Assembly: GCF_024297065.1 (NCBI RefSeq)
Contig: NZ_CP101114.1
Coordinates: 992,001-1,056,000, forward strand
Direction of reading: 5' to 3'
From: Bartonella harrusi
Lineage (GTDB): Bacteria; Pseudomonadota; Alphaproteobacteria; Rhizobiales; Rhizobiaceae
DNA length: 64,000 nt
Made by a program: the position numbers and the translations under genes. This document shows positions 9,681 to 20,232 of the stretch, piece by piece; the stretch's first letter is position 1; each line of letters begins with the position of its first letter. The notes beneath the pieces are model-generated. The model was not told the origin of the DNA and made no database searches. It saw only the letters and a program-made list of their open reading frames with translations.

Positions 9681-10322
9681 TTATAAAAATCTACGTATCA
9701 AACGCCGCAGATATACGATAAGCTCATCATTAAACCATGGATTTTTTTGTAACCAAGAAGTGTTTCGCCATGATGGATGAGGCAAAGGCATGACATTATA
9801 GCCTTGAGGTTGACGTATGGAAAGAATATTTCTCCAATCATGGACGGTTGCTGAAACAGTTTTATGCTTTAATTCTGCAATATGCCACTTTTGTGCATAA
9901 CTTCCAATAGCTAGGACAAGCTTTATTTGGGGCATGGCTTGAAAGACTTCTTTATGCCATATTTCACGACATTCACGTCTTGGAGGCAAATCAGATTTAT
10001 TTTGATCATAACCTGGAAAACAAAACCCCATCGGAACGATAGCAAAGTGAGATCTATTATAAAACTCTTCTTTTGTGATATCGAGCCAAGACCGTAATCT
10101 TTCTCCAGAACGGTCATTAAAAGGGATAGAAGTTTCATGGACACGCAACCCTGGAGCTTGGCCCGCAATTGCAATCAAAGCCGTATTGGATAAATAAACG
10201 ACAGGTTTTGGCTCATGAGGAAGAGGAGGAAAGTAAAATGGATGATAGAGGCAAACACGACAGGAATGAATTTTTTTCTCAAGTTCGACAATTTGGCTAT
10301 AGGACGGTTGCTTCATTGGCAA
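9681..10322 (-). CDS. Uracil-DNA glycosylase superfamily protein
   Basis: The 213 residues contain the UDG-superfamily motif 1 IAGQAPGLRVHETSIPFNDRSGERLR and the C-terminal motif LPHPSWRNTSW, the loop that enters the DNA minor groove. Four cysteines (CRVC near 18-21, GFCFPG, RRECREIW) are spaced like the iron-sulphur ligands of family 4/5 enzymes (COG1573). It should remove uracil or deaminated bases from DNA. The start could be ATG 10322 or the ATG two codons later. It is followed by the Lrp gene and preceded, 25 bases upstream, by a nuclease gene on the same strand. The superfamily is clear; the exact substrate is not. Confidence 0.85.
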   Translation of the reverse strand: MPMKQPSYSQIVELEKKIHSCRVCLYHPFYFPPLPHEPKPVVYLSNTALIAIAGQAPGLRVHETSIPFNDRSGERLRSWLDITKEEFYNRSHFAIVPMGFCFPGYDQNKSDLPPRRECREIWHKEVFQAMPQIKLVLAIGSYAQKWHIAELKHKTVSATVHDWRNILSIRQPQGYNVMPLPHPSWRNTSWLQKNPWFNDELIVYLRRLIRRFL

Positions 10323-10347
10323 ATAGAAGAAGATTTAAAAGATATTT

Positions 10348-10908
10348 TTATTCGGTTCTAGGATGTGCTTTTCGCCATTCTCTCGGTTGTTGAAAAGAGG
10401 ATCTCCATATTCCTTTTTTTTCCTTTCTGGCTTCTTGCTCTTCTTTTTGGTAATCATAATATCTTACAGCCCAACCATCACGTACAAGTGTTGCATTAAT
10501 ATTGCTGACTTGTTTTGTTTCACATGTTGCAAGAATACGGCGATATTTATCTTCTTTATACCAGTAACATGTAACAAGTTGATTTTCTATGAGTCGTTCT
10601 AGATATTTTTTTGCCTCAAGTCCACACGGATAGCGCGCGTCTTTTGTGCCACAAAATTGATAGAGTTCAGGAGCATCAATTCCAGCAAGCCGGATCCTGA
10701 TAGAAGAAATCATAATTGAGTCACCATCAATAATAAATGCATGCCCTTTGACAGAGGCTTTAGAGGAAAAACTCTCTTTTTGAGGGAGTGTTTCAGTATG
10801 CTTAAAATAAATTGTTAGAATAATTAGAAGGGCTGAAATGACAAGAATGCCAAAACCAAACATCTTCACATGTAAACTTCTTAGCTTAAAATGAAATTCT
10901 TTTTTCAT
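10348..10908 (-). CDS. Membrane-anchored or exported thermonuclease-like nuclease (SNc domain)
   Basis: 186 residues. A hydrophobic helix at about 13-34 (LHVKMFGFGILVISALLIIL) is a signal anchor or signal peptide. It is followed by a staphylococcal-nuclease fold: IDGDSIMISSIRIRLAGIDAPE holds the first catalytic Arg and the Asp/Glu calcium ligands, and WYKEDKYRRILATC the second Arg. The two family cysteines (FCGTK, YPCGL) are present. The family cleaves DNA and RNA outside the cytoplasm; many alphaproteobacteria carry such proteins with unproven roles. The C-terminus is rich in Lys and Glu. It may be cotranscribed with the UDG-family gene downstream. Confidence 0.87.
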   Translation of the reverse strand: MKKEFHFKLRSLHVKMFGFGILVISALLIILTIYFKHTETLPQKESFSSKASVKGHAFIIDGDSIMISSIRIRLAGIDAPELYQFCGTKDARYPCGLEAKKYLERLIENQLVTCYWYKEDKYRRILATCETKQVSNINATLVRDGWAVRYYDYQKEEQEARKEKKGIWRSSFQQPREWRKAHPRTE

Positions 10909-11289
10909 GAAATAAGGAAAACGCTACCGTGACACTGTTGATTCATTGAAAAGTACTGATAATTTTTACAAAGGCATTTATTGGTTTTATAAAAATATCA
11001 CTCACTTATAATAAGAAACCCTCTTAACACTTTAAAGAGCTTTGCATTTCTTACTACACATTAAACCAAAAAACACAATCTTATAATAAAACTAGAACTA
11101 TGATTCCGATAGTCAACAAAAAATAAAAAAACACCCCAATTTATAGACAGCACATAAGTTATAAGCACACTTTTCGCCTTTAACTTAAAAAAACAAACAA
11201 TACACTTTAGAAAATAATTCTAAAAAATATAAAAATCGATTTATTTTATATCTTAGGCTGTAGAATTTGTTCGTTAAATATGCAACGAA
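10909..11289. other. Intergenic region, no gene seen
   Basis: About 380 extremely AT-rich bases between rpmG and the nuclease gene, both on the minus strand. No credible coding frame. It should contain the nuclease promoter and the end of the rpmG transcript. Confidence 0.35.
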
Positions 11290-11457
11290 TTATTTAATTT
11301 TCGTTTCTTTAAATTCAACGTGTTTTTTTACAACTGGATCATATTTACGTTTACTCATTTTATCTGTCATTGTACGGCTGTTTTTCTTTGTTACATAGAA
11401 AAAACCAGTATCTGCAGTTGATAAAAGTTTGATCTTAATGGTTGCTGCTTTAGCCAT
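11290..11457 (-). CDS. rpmG: 50S ribosomal protein L33
   Basis: A 55-residue basic protein, [20 protein letters not shown] at the start, then [21 protein letters not shown] and the end [14 protein letters not shown]. This is the zinc-free L33 type with the [10 protein letters not shown] motif, complete at the usual alphaproteobacterial length. L33 binds the large subunit near the E site. The start is ATG at 11455-11457 and the stop TAA at 11290-11292. In relatives rpmG usually stands alone, as here. Confidence 0.96.
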   Translation of the reverse strand: MAKAATIKIKLLSTADTGFFYVTKKNSRTMTDKMSKRKYDPVVKKHVEFKETKIK

Positions 11458-13124
11458 AATTTAAGGATCCTTTATTTTACTGAAAACGATATCATTAAAA
11501 TCTATTTTTAATATCATAAAATTTTTCGGCAACACTACGGATGTTCTAAAAAAAGTCAAGAGCTGATTAATCTTTTCATGAGCCATACGATCACTAAAGT
11601 AAAATATATAACCAAGAAGCAAGCTATTTCTACCTATGGCTGGTAAAAAAACAAATGGCTTAAAGATATCCATAATCTATCCAATAATGTCTTTCCTAAT
11701 AAAGTTCCATAAAAGTACAGCAAAATTAGCAGAAATAAGTTCATATTATTTGAGATGTACATCTAGATATGTAAGCCTGATAGCATAAAAAACTTATAGC
11801 TATACTCCCATCGACAAAAAGTAGCATCAAAAGCTGTAGATGTTTTGTTACGGTATCATAAAAGATTCAATAAAGTTTAAAGATAACAGTACTCTAAAAG
11901 AATAATGCCAATTTTTGCATAATTGCTTATAAATGCTGATAAGGATGAGAGAAAATATTACCAACGGTGAATATTACCATAAAATATGTGGTTTGGTTTT
12001 CATTCTATCCAATATATACACGAAGCTATTATAAGGAATAATGCTTCCATGTTCTAACACCATAAATGGCACTGCCATCATTGGTGTTAGAACATGGAAG
12101 AAACAGGAAGGAGTAAAGTATATTGGCTCTTTAAAAGTTTAGGACTTAATTTCCAAGACGCACGAATTGTGATAGGAGCAAATATCGTGAGGACACAAAA
12201 GGTACAAACCCTCACAGCCTTATTTTTTCTGAGAGGGTGGGGGCTATTGCAGATCTTAATGTTTTCATATGATAGCATGAGTAGAAATTGCTCAGAGACG
12301 TTTTTAGGTGGTGTACAGCTGTTTTCCAAAACTTTCACAGGATGAATACAATTGCCATGGTGAGATGTAATACAAATAAGCAATAAATCAAACCCACAGT
12401 GGTGGGGAAAATGAAGTTCTAAAAAGCTTAAATAACTACGATTATCTAAGCAGTATCGTTTGAGAAACAGCGAGATGTAAGATGATTCAAACGAGTTCTG
12501 TCACAGATAAATTTGAGAAAATCAGTGACAAATTAAAAAAATCTACCATTATTTATCGGACTGATAAAATAAGTGGATATAAAAAGAATGATCATAAAAA
12601 AGATGATAGCAAGAATCATAGCGATTTTGTAATTTTTCCACGATAGTCGATGGTGTTATTTGAATAGCTTTCTTGGTCATAAGAAGTAAAAGAAGTTGTG
12701 TTCCCATTCTCAATGACACTCCAACGATACGAATGATCGTAAGAGCTATAATGATGGCATAAAAAGAATGATTTTAAGGGTTCAAAACTTCTTTTATCAT
12801 GAGGATAGCTTAACGATACCTTTGATCATTCTATTGATAAAAAATTGTTTTGAAATAAAAACCTTTGTAATCTCTCTTGTGTAGGTTTTCTGGTTCATAT
12901 AACACAAAAAGTACTTTCAAATTTTTATATATCTATGATTGTGTTTAAAATGCGATTTTATATGCTAAAAGAGTTAAATTTATAAATATAAAATAGGACA
13001 ATAAGACTATACTGTCCGTTGTTTTTTATTTTAAATTCATTATTATTTTGTGGTTTTAATATGAATATCTAAGTTAAGAAGAGGAAGACAAAAGTTAAAT
13101 TTGTCTTGTACATTTTAGAAATTT
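11458..13124. other. 1.7 kb region without a supported gene
   Basis: The stretch contains only small frames (for example 70, 83 and 98 codons) without recognisable domains, good ribosome sites or protein-like composition. The two largest overlap on opposite strands at 12087-12383, where one cannot be preferred. A large nested inverted repeat lies at 12044-12100. The segment around 12130-12350 is less AT-rich than its surroundings, which hints at decayed coding DNA or a structured RNA. Around 12590-12780 the sequence AAAAAGAATGAT recurs twice. I cannot assign any product. Confidence 0.4.
12044..12100. repeat. Nested inverted repeat, 19-bp perfect arms
   Basis: The left arm 12044-12062 (CTTCCATGTTCTAACACCA) is the exact reverse complement of 12082-12100. 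The 19-base loop itself contains ATGGCA-C-TGCCAT, a second perfect stem. The whole could extrude a cruciform or form a 57-base hairpin RNA. No T-run follows on either strand, so an ordinary intrinsic terminator is unlikely. It may be the end of a small mobile element or a regulatory RNA structure. Confidence 0.8.
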
Positions 13125-15407
13125 TTAATTCATATTTTTATTTCTATAAAAAACATTTTTTCGTTTTTTTGTTATAAATTTGCTTTTATGATAGGAAGTG
13201 GATGAAAAAGCTAGTTGGCGAGGCTTTGTCAATAGCTCAAGGTTTATAGCACCAGCAAAAGGTTGTACTGTTACAAGTTTAACCTCTACTTGATCACTTA
13301 ATTGATAACCTTTATGACTATGCTTTCCTATAAGGATATGTTGTACTTCATCAAAATAATAATAATCGTCTTTAAGTGTAGAAATATGCACAAAACCGTC
13401 TGTATTGAGTTTATCAAGTGAGATAAAAAGACCAGCTTTTATAACACCAGAAACACGACCTGTAAAAATACGGCCGATTTTGTTAATTAAATAGTGTGCG
13501 ACAAGTCGATCACGGGTCTCTCTTTCAGCTATCATTGCACGACGTTCATATAAAGAAATCTGCGTGGCTATTTCAGCAAGATTTTGTTCTTGTGTTTCCG
13601 TTAATGGATCATTCCCTAATTTTAAGACTTTAATGAGTGCGCGATGAATAATAAGATCAGCATAACGACGAATTGGTGATGTAAAATGTGTGTAGTTATG
13701 TAAGTTTAAACCAAAATGGCCTATATTTTTAGGATTGTATTCAGCTTGAGATTGTGTGCGCAAAATAACTTGATTGACTAATTCTTGTTGTTGAGTATTT
13801 GCTACTTTTCCTAAAATGCCATTAAGACGTGCTGATGTCAGTTCGGCACCGCGAGAGAGTGATATCCCCAAACTTTGAAGAAAGGTTCGCAAGACTTCTT
13901 GTTTTGCAAGAGAGGGCTGATCATGGATACGATAGATGAAAGGTTGATGATGCTCTTTTAGCGTTTCAGAAGCTGCGATGTTCGCTTGTATCATAAATTC
14001 TTCGATCAAACGATGGGCTTCTAAGTGTGGTTCATTTACAACATCTTTGATGCATCCATTTTGATCAAGAATAATTTTTTTTTCTGCTAACTCTAATTCC
14101 AGCGGTTGTCGACGATTCCGCGCAATTTTAAGGCGTCCATAAGCTTCCCATAATGGCTGCAAAACACTCTCAAAAACAGGGGCACTTTTTTCATTTATAT
14201 TCCCCTCAATTGCAGATTGGACTTCTTGATAAGAAAGTTTAGCGAACACACGCACCACAACACGATGAAAACTATGTCTTTGTTTATTCCCATTCGTATC
14301 AAAAATCATACGAACGGCTAAAGCTGGTCTTTCCTTTTCTTCTCGCAGAGAACATAAATTATTAGAAATGCGTTCTGGCAACATTGGTACAACACGATCA
14401 GGAAAATAAACAGAATTCCCTCGTTTTAAGGCTTCTTTATCTAAAGCACTTCCTGTTTTGACATAATAAGAGACATCAGCAATCGCGACAACAATAATCC
14501 AACCATCAGGATTTTCAGGATCTTCATCTTTTGTCGCATAAACAGCATCATCATGATCTTTTGCATCTGGTGGATCAATTGTAACAAATGGTAGTTGTCG
14601 CCAATCTTCACGATTTTCTAGGTTGGCAGGTTTTATATGTTTTACTTGTTCAAGAACCTCTTCAGGAAAAATGTAAGGAATTCCTTTTGAAAGAAGAGCA
14701 ATCATTGACAGCGTTTTTTCACTCTCAATATGTCCTAAAATATTCTTTATTTGTGCGCTTTTCAGTCCATAACCAGTATTTTTTTTAATTTCGACTTCAA
14801 CGAAATCACCAGATTCTATCTTTATTTTTGAAGATGTATCGGAGGTATCAATAATGAGTTCGTTCGTTTTGCGATCTATAGGATCAAGCCGCCATTGATT
14901 TGTTTTTAATTTTCGTACAACCCCAAATATGCTCTTTGGGGATACATCAACCTTACGAATAAGGCGTCCTGTATAAGAGGAGCCAGTTTTATTGCGAAAA
15001 ATTTTTACAAGAACATGGTCTCCAACACCAACGCTTGTTCCTTTTATGCGATGAAAAGGACGTATTTCAACATTTGGTTTTTCATCACCTTCCCATTCAA
15101 GAGGTTGTGCAATCAAACTTCCATCTTTATCACGTCCACTAATTTTCACCAAAGAAATCGGTGGTAAATTTCCTTTGTTGAGTGCCTTTTTATGCTGTTT
15201 TGATATGAGGTTCTCATCTTTTAACTCACGTAATACACCTCTCAACCAGATACGAGAATCGCCTTTTAAGTTAAAAGCTTTGGCGATATCACGTTTACTT
15301 GATCGGTCAGGATTCTCATTAATAAAGGAAATAATTTCCGCCTTGCTGGGCAGGGGATTCACATTAAGTGATTGCAAATATTTTATTTTTTTTGTGCCTT
15401 TAGCCAA
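13125..15407 (-). CDS. rnr: Ribonuclease R
   Basis: RNase R is a processive 3'-5' exoribonuclease that degrades structured RNA and helps quality control of rRNA and mRNA. The 760 residues show the RNase II/R layout: an N-terminal helix-turn-helix-like region, cold-shock domains (about 60-230), the catalytic RNB domain with TIDPPDAKDHDDAVYA carrying the magnesium-binding aspartates, the conserved HFTSPIRRYADLIIHR segment, an S1 domain (FTGRVSGVIKAGLFISL) and a basic tail. The start lies 3 bases after the topA stop, so the two are cotranscribed on the minus strand, an order common in Rhizobiales. Intact. Confidence 0.95.
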   Translation of the reverse strand: MAKGTKKIKYLQSLNVNPLPSKAEIISFINENPDRSSKRDIAKAFNLKGDSRIWLRGVLRELKDENLISKQHKKALNKGNLPPISLVKISGRDKDGSLIAQPLEWEGDEKPNVEIRPFHRIKGTSVGVGDHVLVKIFRNKTGSSYTGRLIRKVDVSPKSIFGVVRKLKTNQWRLDPIDRKTNELIIDTSDTSSKIKIESGDFVEVEIKKNTGYGLKSAQIKNILGHIESEKTLSMIALLSKGIPYIFPEEVLEQVKHIKPANLENREDWRQLPFVTIDPPDAKDHDDAVYATKDEDPENPDGWIIVVAIADVSYYVKTGSALDKEALKRGNSVYFPDRVVPMLPERISNNLCSLREEKERPALAVRMIFDTNGNKQRHSFHRVVVRVFAKLSYQEVQSAIEGNINEKSAPVFESVLQPLWEAYGRLKIARNRRQPLELELAEKKIILDQNGCIKDVVNEPHLEAHRLIEEFMIQANIAASETLKEHHQPFIYRIHDQPSLAKQEVLRTFLQSLGISLSRGAELTSARLNGILGKVANTQQQELVNQVILRTQSQAEYNPKNIGHFGLNLHNYTHFTSPIRRYADLIIHRALIKVLKLGNDPLTETQEQNLAEIATQISLYERRAMIAERETRDRLVAHYLINKIGRIFTGRVSGVIKAGLFISLDKLNTDGFVHISTLKDDYYYFDEVQHILIGKHSHKGYQLSDQVEVKLVTVQPFAGAINLELLTKPRQLAFSSTSYHKSKFITKKRKNVFYRNKNMN

Positions 15408-15410
15408 AAC

Positions 15411-17998
15411 TCATTTCTCTTTTCTTTTGGAAGAAACCCTTTTTGTTGTTACTTTTCTATTGGAAGCTTTACCGGTTGCTTTCTTACCAGATTCTTTTGC
15501 CGCTATAAGTTCTAACGCTTCTGAGAGTGTTATACTAATTGGTTCTTTATCTTTCGGCAATGTTGCATTAATTTTCTCCCAATTAACATAGGGACCATAC
15601 CGTCCATCGCGTATGGTAACAACGCCGCCATTTGGGTGCTCTCCTAACGTTGCGAGCACTGCGGGGGATGTTCTGCTTCGTTTTGTTTTATTTTCTTTTT
15701 TTTCAGCAAGCACTGTAACAGCGCGATTGATGCCAATATCAAAAATTTCATCAGCATGAACAAGAGGAGCTGATTTGCCATTATGCGTAAGATAGGGGCC
15801 ATAACGCCCGATGGTTGCTGCGATCATTTTCCCTGTTTCAGGATGCGTACCAATTTCACGTGGGAGGGAGAGTAATGCCAAGGCTTTATCAAGAGTTATA
15901 TTATCTATTTGCCATTCTTTTGGTAGTCCTACACGCTTGGATTCTTTGCCTTCACCAAGTTGAATATAGGGACCAAAACGACCATTACGAAGAGAAATAT
16001 CTTTTCCTGTTTGAGGATCAATACCAAGCATAAGTGGTTCATCATTACGCAAGGTTTCATTCTCTTCTGCTTCATCTGTTCCAAGTTGACGTGTATATTT
16101 GCACTCGGGGTAATTAGAACATCCAACAAATGCACCATAACGTCCTAGCTTTAACGATAATTGGCCGTCTGTACAAAGAGGACAAGAACGGACATCACTT
16201 CCATCTTCACGAGCAGGAAATGCGAGAGGTGCTAATGTCACATTTAAAACATCAAGAACGTTGGTTATACGGAGTTCTTTGATATTGGTAATAGACGCAT
16301 TAAAGCCATCCCAAAAATCACGCATCACATCTTTCCAAGAAAGTTTTCCATCAGAGATAAGATCTAGTTGTTCCTCAAGATCTGCGGTAAAACCATATTC
16401 CACATAACGATTAAAAAAATTTTCAAGGAAAGCTGTAACAATACGTCCTTTTGCATCAGGGATAAGTTTTCGTTTATCAATCACAATATATCCACGATCA
16501 CAAAGCGTAGATAATGTAGACGCATAGGTTGAAGGGCGACCAATTCCTAGCTCTTCAAGTTTTTTAATTAAGGAAGATTCAGAATAGCGTGGAGGTGGCT
16601 CTGTGGTATGTTGTACAACTTCAACTTTTTCTTTTGTAAGCGTTTCGCCAGTGTTTATTTGCGGCAAACGTGTTGTTTCATTTTCTTCATCGTTTTCTTC
16701 TTCTCGTTGATCAGTGTAGACAGAAATAAAACCATCAAAACGAATAACAGAACCTGTCGCACGTAAATTTGCGCAATTTTCTTCTTGTTGTGCTTCAATT
16801 TCAACAGTTGTGCGTTCAATTTCAGCAGAACGCATTTGGCTCGCTATAGCGCGCTTCCATATCAGTTCATAGAGTTTTGCTTGATCGCTATCGAGAAAAC
16901 TTTGTACATGTTTAGGACTTCGTTGAAAATCGGTTGGGCGAATAGCTTCGTGTGCTTCTTGAGCATTCTTTGCTTTTGTTGAATAAAAACGTGGCTTTTC
17001 AGGAATATAATCACTGCCGAAAGATTCTTGAATCACTGATCGTGCTGCATCAATAGCCTCTGAAGCTATTTGCACACCATCGGTACGCATATAAGTAATA
17101 AGTCCGGCCATTTCACCATTAATTTCAACACCCTCATAAAGTTTTTGGGCAATTTGCATTGTACGAGAAGCTGAAAATCCTAGTTTTGAAGACGCCGCTT
17201 GCTGTAAAGTAGATGTTGTAAATGGAGGAGAAGGATTCCTCTTTGTAGGCTTTGCTTCAACACTGAGGATACGATATTTTGCTTCCTCCAACATAAGACG
17301 AATTTGATCTGCTTGTTCTTGAGATTGAATATCAAGTTTTCCAATCTTTTTTTGATTAAACATTGTTAATCTTGCTTGGAAAATATCATTTCGAATGGTT
17401 TTTAAGTCTGTTGTAATGGACCAATAATCTTCTTTGACAAAATGCTCTATTGCTGATTCTCGATCACAAATAATACGCAAAGCCACGGATTGAACACGGC
17501 CAGCAGACCGTGCACCGGGAAGTTTACGCCACAAAACAGGTGAAAGTGTAAAACCGACGAGATAATCAAGAGCGCGACGTGCAAGGTAGGCATCTACAAG
17601 TGAGGTATCAATATCACGCGGATTACTCATGGCATCAAGAACAGATTTTTTTGTGATGGCATTGAAGACAACTCGTTTAACAGGTTTATCCTTTAAAATT
17701 TTTTTTGACGAAGCACATCAAGAATGTGCCATGAAATTGCTTCCCCCTCACGATCAGGGTCCGTTGCTAAAATGAGGCTATCTGCTTCTTTGACAGCTTT
17801 TGCTATTTCATTCAAACGTTTAGCAGCGGCAGAATCGACACTCCATTTCATAGAAAAATCTTGATCGGGTAGAACAGAACCATCTTTTGCTGGTAAATCA
17901 CGAACATGTCCAAATGATGCGACGACTTTATATTGAGAACCAAGATATTTATTAATTGTTTTTGCTTTTGCTGGAGATTCAACGATAACGATATCCAT
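15411..17998 (-). CDS. topA: DNA topoisomerase I, reading frame broken at an A8 tract
   Basis: TopA relaxes negatively supercoiled DNA and is normally essential. The first part (MDIVIVESPAKAKTINKYLG..., toprim domain, with DPDREGEAISWHIL) runs from ATG 17998 to a TAA at 17693. The rest, including the catalytic-tyrosine segment GLITYMRTDGVQ, the C-terminal zinc-ribbon repeats (CPLCTDGQLSLKLGRYGAFVGC) and a basic tail, continues in another frame to 15411. Between them the codons read CAA AAA AAA TTT TAA. One more A gives CAA AAA AAA ATT TTA AAG, restoring conserved RQKKILKDKPVKRVVFNAIT and an 862-residue protein of normal length. The tract T8 on the plus strand is 17699-17706. See findings for alternative explanations. 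Confidence 0.9.
17699..17706 (-). other. A8 slippery tract inside topA
   Basis: Eight consecutive A in the coding strand (T8 on plus), read CAA AAA AAA TTT TAA. It contains the heptamer A AAA AAA in the register used for -1 ribosomal slippage, and is long enough for RNA-polymerase slippage. A -1 shift or a 9-A transcript joins the two halves of topA. Confidence 0.75.
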
Positions 17999-18262
17999 AA
18001 TTTTACCCGAATATTAAAATAAAATTTTTTTTATAAACGTCTTTCATAGGAATAGCTAATGGCAATTCGTTAAGAGCACATAAAAAAATATTAGCCATAT
18101 AAAAAACATTAATATTGTACAACTTATGATTGTTATTATTAAAACATACCCTATATAAAACTACACGATTTAATTTATACTATTAATACAGAAGCATACG
18201 ACAAAATACTAAGATAACATCTATTGAGAAGTAGGAGGGGAAATGCTCAAGGATAGAGAATT

Positions 18263-18469
18263 ATGTTTATAAATCATTTAAAAGTTATCCAATATATTAC
18301 AGATATGTCAGAACAAATGAATCAGATGGCCCGTCAAGCACATAGCCCACTTTTAGCATTGCTTTTGGATATGGTTGCTAAAGAAGGACAAAGCATTATT
18401 AATAGTGCTGAGGCTCTTGGGGAAGATCCGAATTCAACAATGACACATAACCACCAGAGTGTCGAATAA
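18263..18469 (+). CDS. Small conserved hypothetical protein
   Basis: 68 residues, MFINHLKVIQYITDMSEQMN then QMARQAHSPLLALLLDMVAK. The amphipathic 'SEQMNQMA...SPLLALLLDM' arrangement resembles a short conserved protein that I have seen in Rhizobiales genomes, but no function is known to me. AAGGA at 18249-18253 is suitably spaced before ATG 18263. Its last 71 bases overlap the 3' end of dprA on the opposite strand. No signal peptide or membrane segment. Moderately sure that it is a real gene; it could be a chance frame. Confidence 0.55.
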   Translation: MFINHLKVIQYITDMSEQMNQMARQAHSPLLALLLDMVAKEGQSIINSAEALGEDPNSTMTHNHQSVE

Positions 18470-19595
18470 GCTTTCCTGCAAGCTCGAGCTCTACCAGCAG
18501 AAGGTAAAGGTTTGGGAGTGAAACACCTGAATGAGTGCTGAGCGTGTCTAAATCAATTGGTGTTGTCGAAAGAGCAGAAAAAACCGCCGTACGTTCTGCA
18601 TTTTCCTCAACAGAAGGGGAGCGACAGTTTTTTTCATCAGATACACTCAAGCTATCCTTTTCCAGTTGTAGAGAGGAGGGTTCCTCGAAAAAATCGCGTT
18701 GGGAATGTGTAGAAATTGGGTCTAATGGTGTAAGTGCTTCTACGATGTCAGAGGGGTGGGTGGTGAGGAGAGCACCATCTTTTATGAGATTGTTTGTACC
18801 GATGGATCTTGGATCAAGTGGAGAACCAGGAATGGCAAAAATTAATCGTCCCATTTCTGCTGCTTGGCGTGCGGTGATTAAGGAACCTGATCGTGTAGCC
18901 GCTTCTACAACCAACAGTCCAAGTGAGAGAGCAGCAATAATACGATTTCTTCTTGGAAAGTCGATAGCGCGGGGCTTCCAAGCAATAGGCATTTCGCTAA
19001 TAATTGCTCCTCCATGAATGATAATATCTTCATGTAGTTTTTTATTTTCAGGGGGATAGACATGATCAATACCACCAGCCATGACTGCGACTGTGCCTGT
19101 TAAGAGGCTTGCTTGATGCACAATGCTATCAATTCCACGAGCAAGTCCAGAAATTGTTGTAAAACCAGCCTCACCAAGAAAATGAGCAAACTGAGCCGCG
19201 AGTTTTTTTCCGGCCGCAGATGCATTTCGAGATCCCACAATACCAACAGAAGGTTTCTGAAAAACTGAAACATTGCCTTTTATGGCAATGAGAGGTGGTG
19301 GAGATTCTGTTGCCTTAAGAAAAGCTGGATAATCCGGTTCTCCTACACCGATAAACCGGATACCTAATCTTTCTGCTTCTTGTATTTCTTTTTCTGCATC
19401 TTCTATCGTTGTTATGCGAATAGATTCAGAAAGCCCACCTTTCTTACTAAGTTCAGGAAGCGCCGCTAAAGCATTTTCTGCTGTTTTATAATGGTCAATG
19501 AGATTGCGAAAACTCACCGCTCCAATGTTTTCACTCCGCAACAACCGTAACCAATTGAGACGCTGACGATCAGTGAGTAAGATTCCTTTATTCAT
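18399..19595 (-). CDS. dprA: DNA-processing protein DprA
   Basis: DprA loads RecA on incoming single-stranded DNA during natural transformation and is also conserved in non-competent bacteria. The protein has an N-terminal SAM-like region, then the Rossmann-type core with [32 protein letters not shown] and [15 protein letters not shown], and a C-terminal winged-helix-like domain (about 330-390). ATG 19595 ([13 protein letters not shown]) is chosen over 19631 because it overlaps the plsY stop by only a few bases, the normal coupled arrangement. It follows plsY on the minus strand. Intact. Confidence 0.93.
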   Translation of the reverse strand: MNKGILLTDRQRLNWLRLLRSENIGAVSFRNLIDHYKTAENALAALPELSKKGGLSESIRITTIEDAEKEIQEAERLGIRFIGVGEPDYPAFLKATESPPPLIAIKGNVSVFQKPSVGIVGSRNASAAGKKLAAQFAHFLGEAGFTTISGLARGIDSIVHQASLLTGTVAVMAGGIDHVYPPENKKLHEDIIIHGGAIISEMPIAWKPRAIDFPRRNRIIAALSLGLLVVEAATRSGSLITARQAAEMGRLIFAIPGSPLDPRSIGTNNLIKDGALLTTHPSDIVEALTPLDPISTHSQRDFFEEPSSLQLEKDSLSVSDEKNCRSPSVEENAERTAVFSALSTTPIDLDTLSTHSGVSLPNLYLLLVELELAGKLIRHSGGYVSLLNSDLPQEPQHY

Positions 19596-20232
19596 CCCTG
19601 TTTTGTGTACCAACCTTGCTTTCTTTTCCAACTAATAATCTACCAATATTTGCATAATGTTTTGTATAGGCAAATAGGCTCATTACAACCAGCATAAAAC
19701 AGAAATAAGAATCGGAAAAGTAAAAAACAAATATCGGAGTGATAACCACGGCAATGAGTGCGGATAATGAAGAATAGCGTGTAAGCAAAAAAATCCCCAT
19801 CCATACAACAATAAAAACAATTGCTGCTGGCCAATAGCTTCCTAAGCACACACCAAGATAGGTGGCAACACCTTTGCCACCTTTAAATTTTAACCATATG
19901 GGAAAAAGATGTCCCAAAAAGGCAAAAAAACCAGCTAAAGAGACGAGAATACTATTTTCTATAGGTTCACTTAAAAATTTTACAAAAAGAATAACAACAG
20001 TCCCCTTCAACATATCGCACAAAAGCGTGAGAGCAGCAATTTTTTTATTTCCTGTCCGTAAAACATTTGTCGCTCCGATATTTCCCGAACCAATTTTTCT
20101 TACATCACCAAGTTTAGCTAATCGTGTAAAAAGTAAACCAAAAGGAATTGATCCCATGAGATAGGATATTAGAAAGACAAACCAAGTACAAAATTGAAAA
20201 AGTATTTCACCTTCATTCATTAAAAATCTCAT
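19588..20232 (-). CDS. plsY: Glycerol-3-phosphate acyltransferase PlsY
   Basis: PlsY transfers the acyl group from acyl-phosphate to the sn-1 position of glycerol-3-phosphate, the first step of phospholipid synthesis, in the inner membrane. The 214 residues show five or more hydrophobic helices and the family motifs [30 protein letters not shown] and [12 protein letters not shown]. The ATG at 20230-20232 overlaps the stop of the pyrC-like gene (TAATG), implying translational coupling; an internal ATG at 20220 is the alternative. The gene lies in a minus-strand run pyrB-pyrC'-plsY-dprA. Confidence 0.95.
   Translation of the reverse strand: MRFLMNEGEILFQFCTWFVFLISYLMGSIPFGLLFTRLAKLGDVRKIGSGNIGATNVLRTGNKKIAALTLLCDMLKGTVVILFVKFLSEPIENSILVSLAGFFAFLGHLFPIWLKFKGGKGVATYLGVCLGSYWPAAIVFIVVWMGIFLLTRYSSLSALIAVVITPIFVFYFSDSYFCFMLVVMSLFAYTKHYANIGRLLVGKESKVGTQNRDE

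Noticed and set aside
11461..11673. 70-codon frame upstream of rpmG on the minus strand
   Set aside because: AT-rich sequence with no recognisable features; it ends 3 bases from the rpmG start where the rpmG promoter or leader is expected.
12087..12383. Overlapping 83- and 98-codon frames on opposite strands in the gene-free stretch
   Set aside because: Neither has a ribosome site, domain or protein-like composition, and they shadow each other; the inverted repeat at their edge explains part of the openness.
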